In this document: positions 5,978 to 6,656 of the stretch, piece after piece
How the letters are laid out: each line of letters begins with the position of its first letter
Numbering within the stretch: position 1 is the stretch's first letter
Assembly (NCBI GenBank): GCA_027001895.1
Contig: JALTLP010000094.1
Coordinates: forward strand, 1 to 6,656
Length of the DNA stretch: 6,656 bases
DNA from: Chromatiales bacterium
GTDB taxonomy: Bacteria; Pseudomonadota; Gammaproteobacteria; UBA6429; Thiohalophilaceae
Reading direction: 5' to 3'
Notes under the pieces: generated by a model
The model's database searches: none
Told to the model about the DNA's origin: nothing
What the model saw: only the letters and a program-made list of their open reading frames with translations
Position numbers and translations under genes: made by a program

Positions 5978-5990
5978 TTAGTAATAGCTG

Positions 5991-6006
5991 GAAATATGCA
6001 TATTTC
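5991..6006. promoter_or_regulatory. 16-base perfect palindrome, candidate operator
   Basis: GAAATATGCATATTTC is identical to its reverse complement over 16 bases. It lies in the intergenic region 44 bases upstream of the yfaZ-like start, where an operator or activator site would be expected. The palindrome does not extend beyond these bases. I could not place convincing -35 and -10 boxes around it, so whether it represses or activates is open. Confidence 0.4.
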
Positions 6007-6071
6007 TTGCCATAAAGACCGTAAAGCAAAAAATTAGCGGGATTCTTGCGAAAAAATAAAATGGGGCGAGT

Positions 6072-6097
6072 AAAAATGCCGCACATTGTGCGGCATT
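6072..6097 (-). terminator. Rho-independent terminator of the right-edge CNB gene
   Basis: AATGCCGCAC (6075-6084) and GTGCGGCATT (6088-6097) form a perfect ten-base-pair stem around a three-base loop. On the minus strand the T run TTTTT (6072-6076) follows and overlaps the stem end. There is no T tract on the plus side, so it acts in the minus direction. It lies about 32 bases after the stop codon at 6130. Confidence 0.88.
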
Positions 6098-6129
6098 GCT
6101 TGTTTTAAAGAGACTGCCTGGTTTTTATA

Positions 6130-6656
6130 TCAGGAATCACTGATTATCTTTTCAATATTATTCACCATCGACTGGGCGCGTTCGGGGGTGGCCGGCAATT
6201 CACCGAATTGCAGGGTTAATTCATGCCGGTTGTGTGCATCGAGGTCAATCCGATCACGTACTTCGGGATTGTCCTTAATAAAGTCTAGAAACAGATCGCA
6301 ATCAAGCCGGACGGCTTCAACCGGGGTAACCGCCGTCACCGAAGCAGCTCTGGGTGCGCCGGTTAAAATTGACCACTCACCAAAGTAATCACCCGCACGA
6401 AGTAAGGCCAGATTAATTTGCGAGCCGCCAAAATCGTGGGTTACCCGCGCCGTACCATAAATAATAACGTAAATCGCATCGCCCGATTCGCCTTCTTCTA
6501 CTATCTTATTACCTTCCGGTATTCCCACCAGCGAAGAGCGGTTTATCAGGTTTTGTAATGCATCATCCGAAATGTAGCGTAACGAGGCAACGCTTCGCAG
6601 CGCTGTTTTGGTAATCCGTGTTTTATAGCGCTGGATAATGGCGGTACGCAACAGGA
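6130..6656 (-). CDS. Cyclic-nucleotide-binding domain protein (5' end outside window)
   Basis: The reading frame is open to the right edge, so the N-terminus is missing and 174 residues are visible. A TTG at 6651 has no sign of being a start and is probably an internal Leu codon. Counting from the edge, residues about 25-135 are a CNB domain: a helical lead-in (LRYISDDALQNLINRSSLVG), the beta-roll IVEEGESGDAIYVIIYGTARV, and a good phosphate-binding cassette FGEWSILTGAPRAASV with Glu93 and Arg102. The closing helix is CDLFLDFIKDNPEV. The tail (about 140-174) contains no DNA-binding helix-turn-helix, so this is not a CRP-type transcription factor, at least at this end. The missing part could hold another CNB domain, a channel or an enzyme. 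The gene ends in a strong terminator, which separates it from the yfaZ-like gene. Confidence 0.87.
   Translation of the reverse strand, partial: LLRTAIIQRYKTRITKTALRSVASLRYISDDALQNLINRSSLVGIPEGNKIVEEGESGDAIYVIIYGTARVTHDFGGSQINLALLRAGDYFGEWSILTGAPRAASVTAVTPVEAVRLDCDLFLDFIKDNPEVRDRIDLDAHNRHELTLQFGELPATPERAQSMVNNIEKIISDS

Noticed and set aside
6649..6651. TTG at 6651 as start of the right-edge CNB gene
   Set aside because: The frame stays open to the window edge, and there is too little sequence to show a ribosome site; it is safer as an internal Leu codon.
1..6656. Defence island, mobile element, CRISPR array or tRNA
   Set aside because: I saw no repeat-spacer pattern, transposase, integrase or cloverleaf; codon style and composition look even across the window.

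Overview
The window looks like an ordinary, gene-dense stretch of a gammaproteobacterial chromosome. This rests on recognisable families: a YfaZ-type outer membrane protein, a YgiM-like SH3 protein with a membrane anchor (TIGR04211-type), a fused YbaK-like/HDOD protein, and a lysine-tailed HU homologue. Base composition is slightly AT-rich and even across the window. I see no transposase, integrase, phage gene, tRNA, rRNA or CRISPR repeat. I cannot name the genus.

Layout. (1) 1-1279, minus, cut by the left edge: a protein with two cyclic-nucleotide-binding (CNB) folds, a long acidic linker and a rhodanese domain. (2) 1280-1507: a divergent intergenic region with weak candidate promoters. (3) 1508-2884, plus: a YbaK-like + HDOD protein. 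(4) 2907-3473, minus: a membrane-anchored SH3/coiled-coil protein with a good sigma70-type promoter at 3522-3549. (5) 3602-3973, minus: a small stand-alone Rieske protein. (6) 4162-4539, plus: an HU-family nucleoid protein with a structured leader and a strong, probably bidirectional terminator. (7) 4608-5294, minus: a HAD-like hydrolase. (8) 5389-5946, minus: a YfaZ-family outer membrane protein, with its own terminator and two palindromes upstream. (9) 6130-6656, minus, cut by the right edge: the C-terminal part of another CNB protein, followed by a perfect hairpin terminator.

The genes do not form one pathway. Most look like single transcription units, since recognisable terminators or promoters separate several of them. 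The recurring theme is signalling: two CNB proteins and one HDOD protein. The pair formed by the CNB-rhodanese and YbaK-HDOD genes, transcribed divergently from one 228-base region, is the part most likely to be functionally linked. I found no convincing new multi-gene system. The best leads are the CNB-CNB-rhodanese architecture, the 16-base perfect palindrome upstream of the yfaZ-like gene, and the hairpin predicted at the 5' end of the HU transcript.
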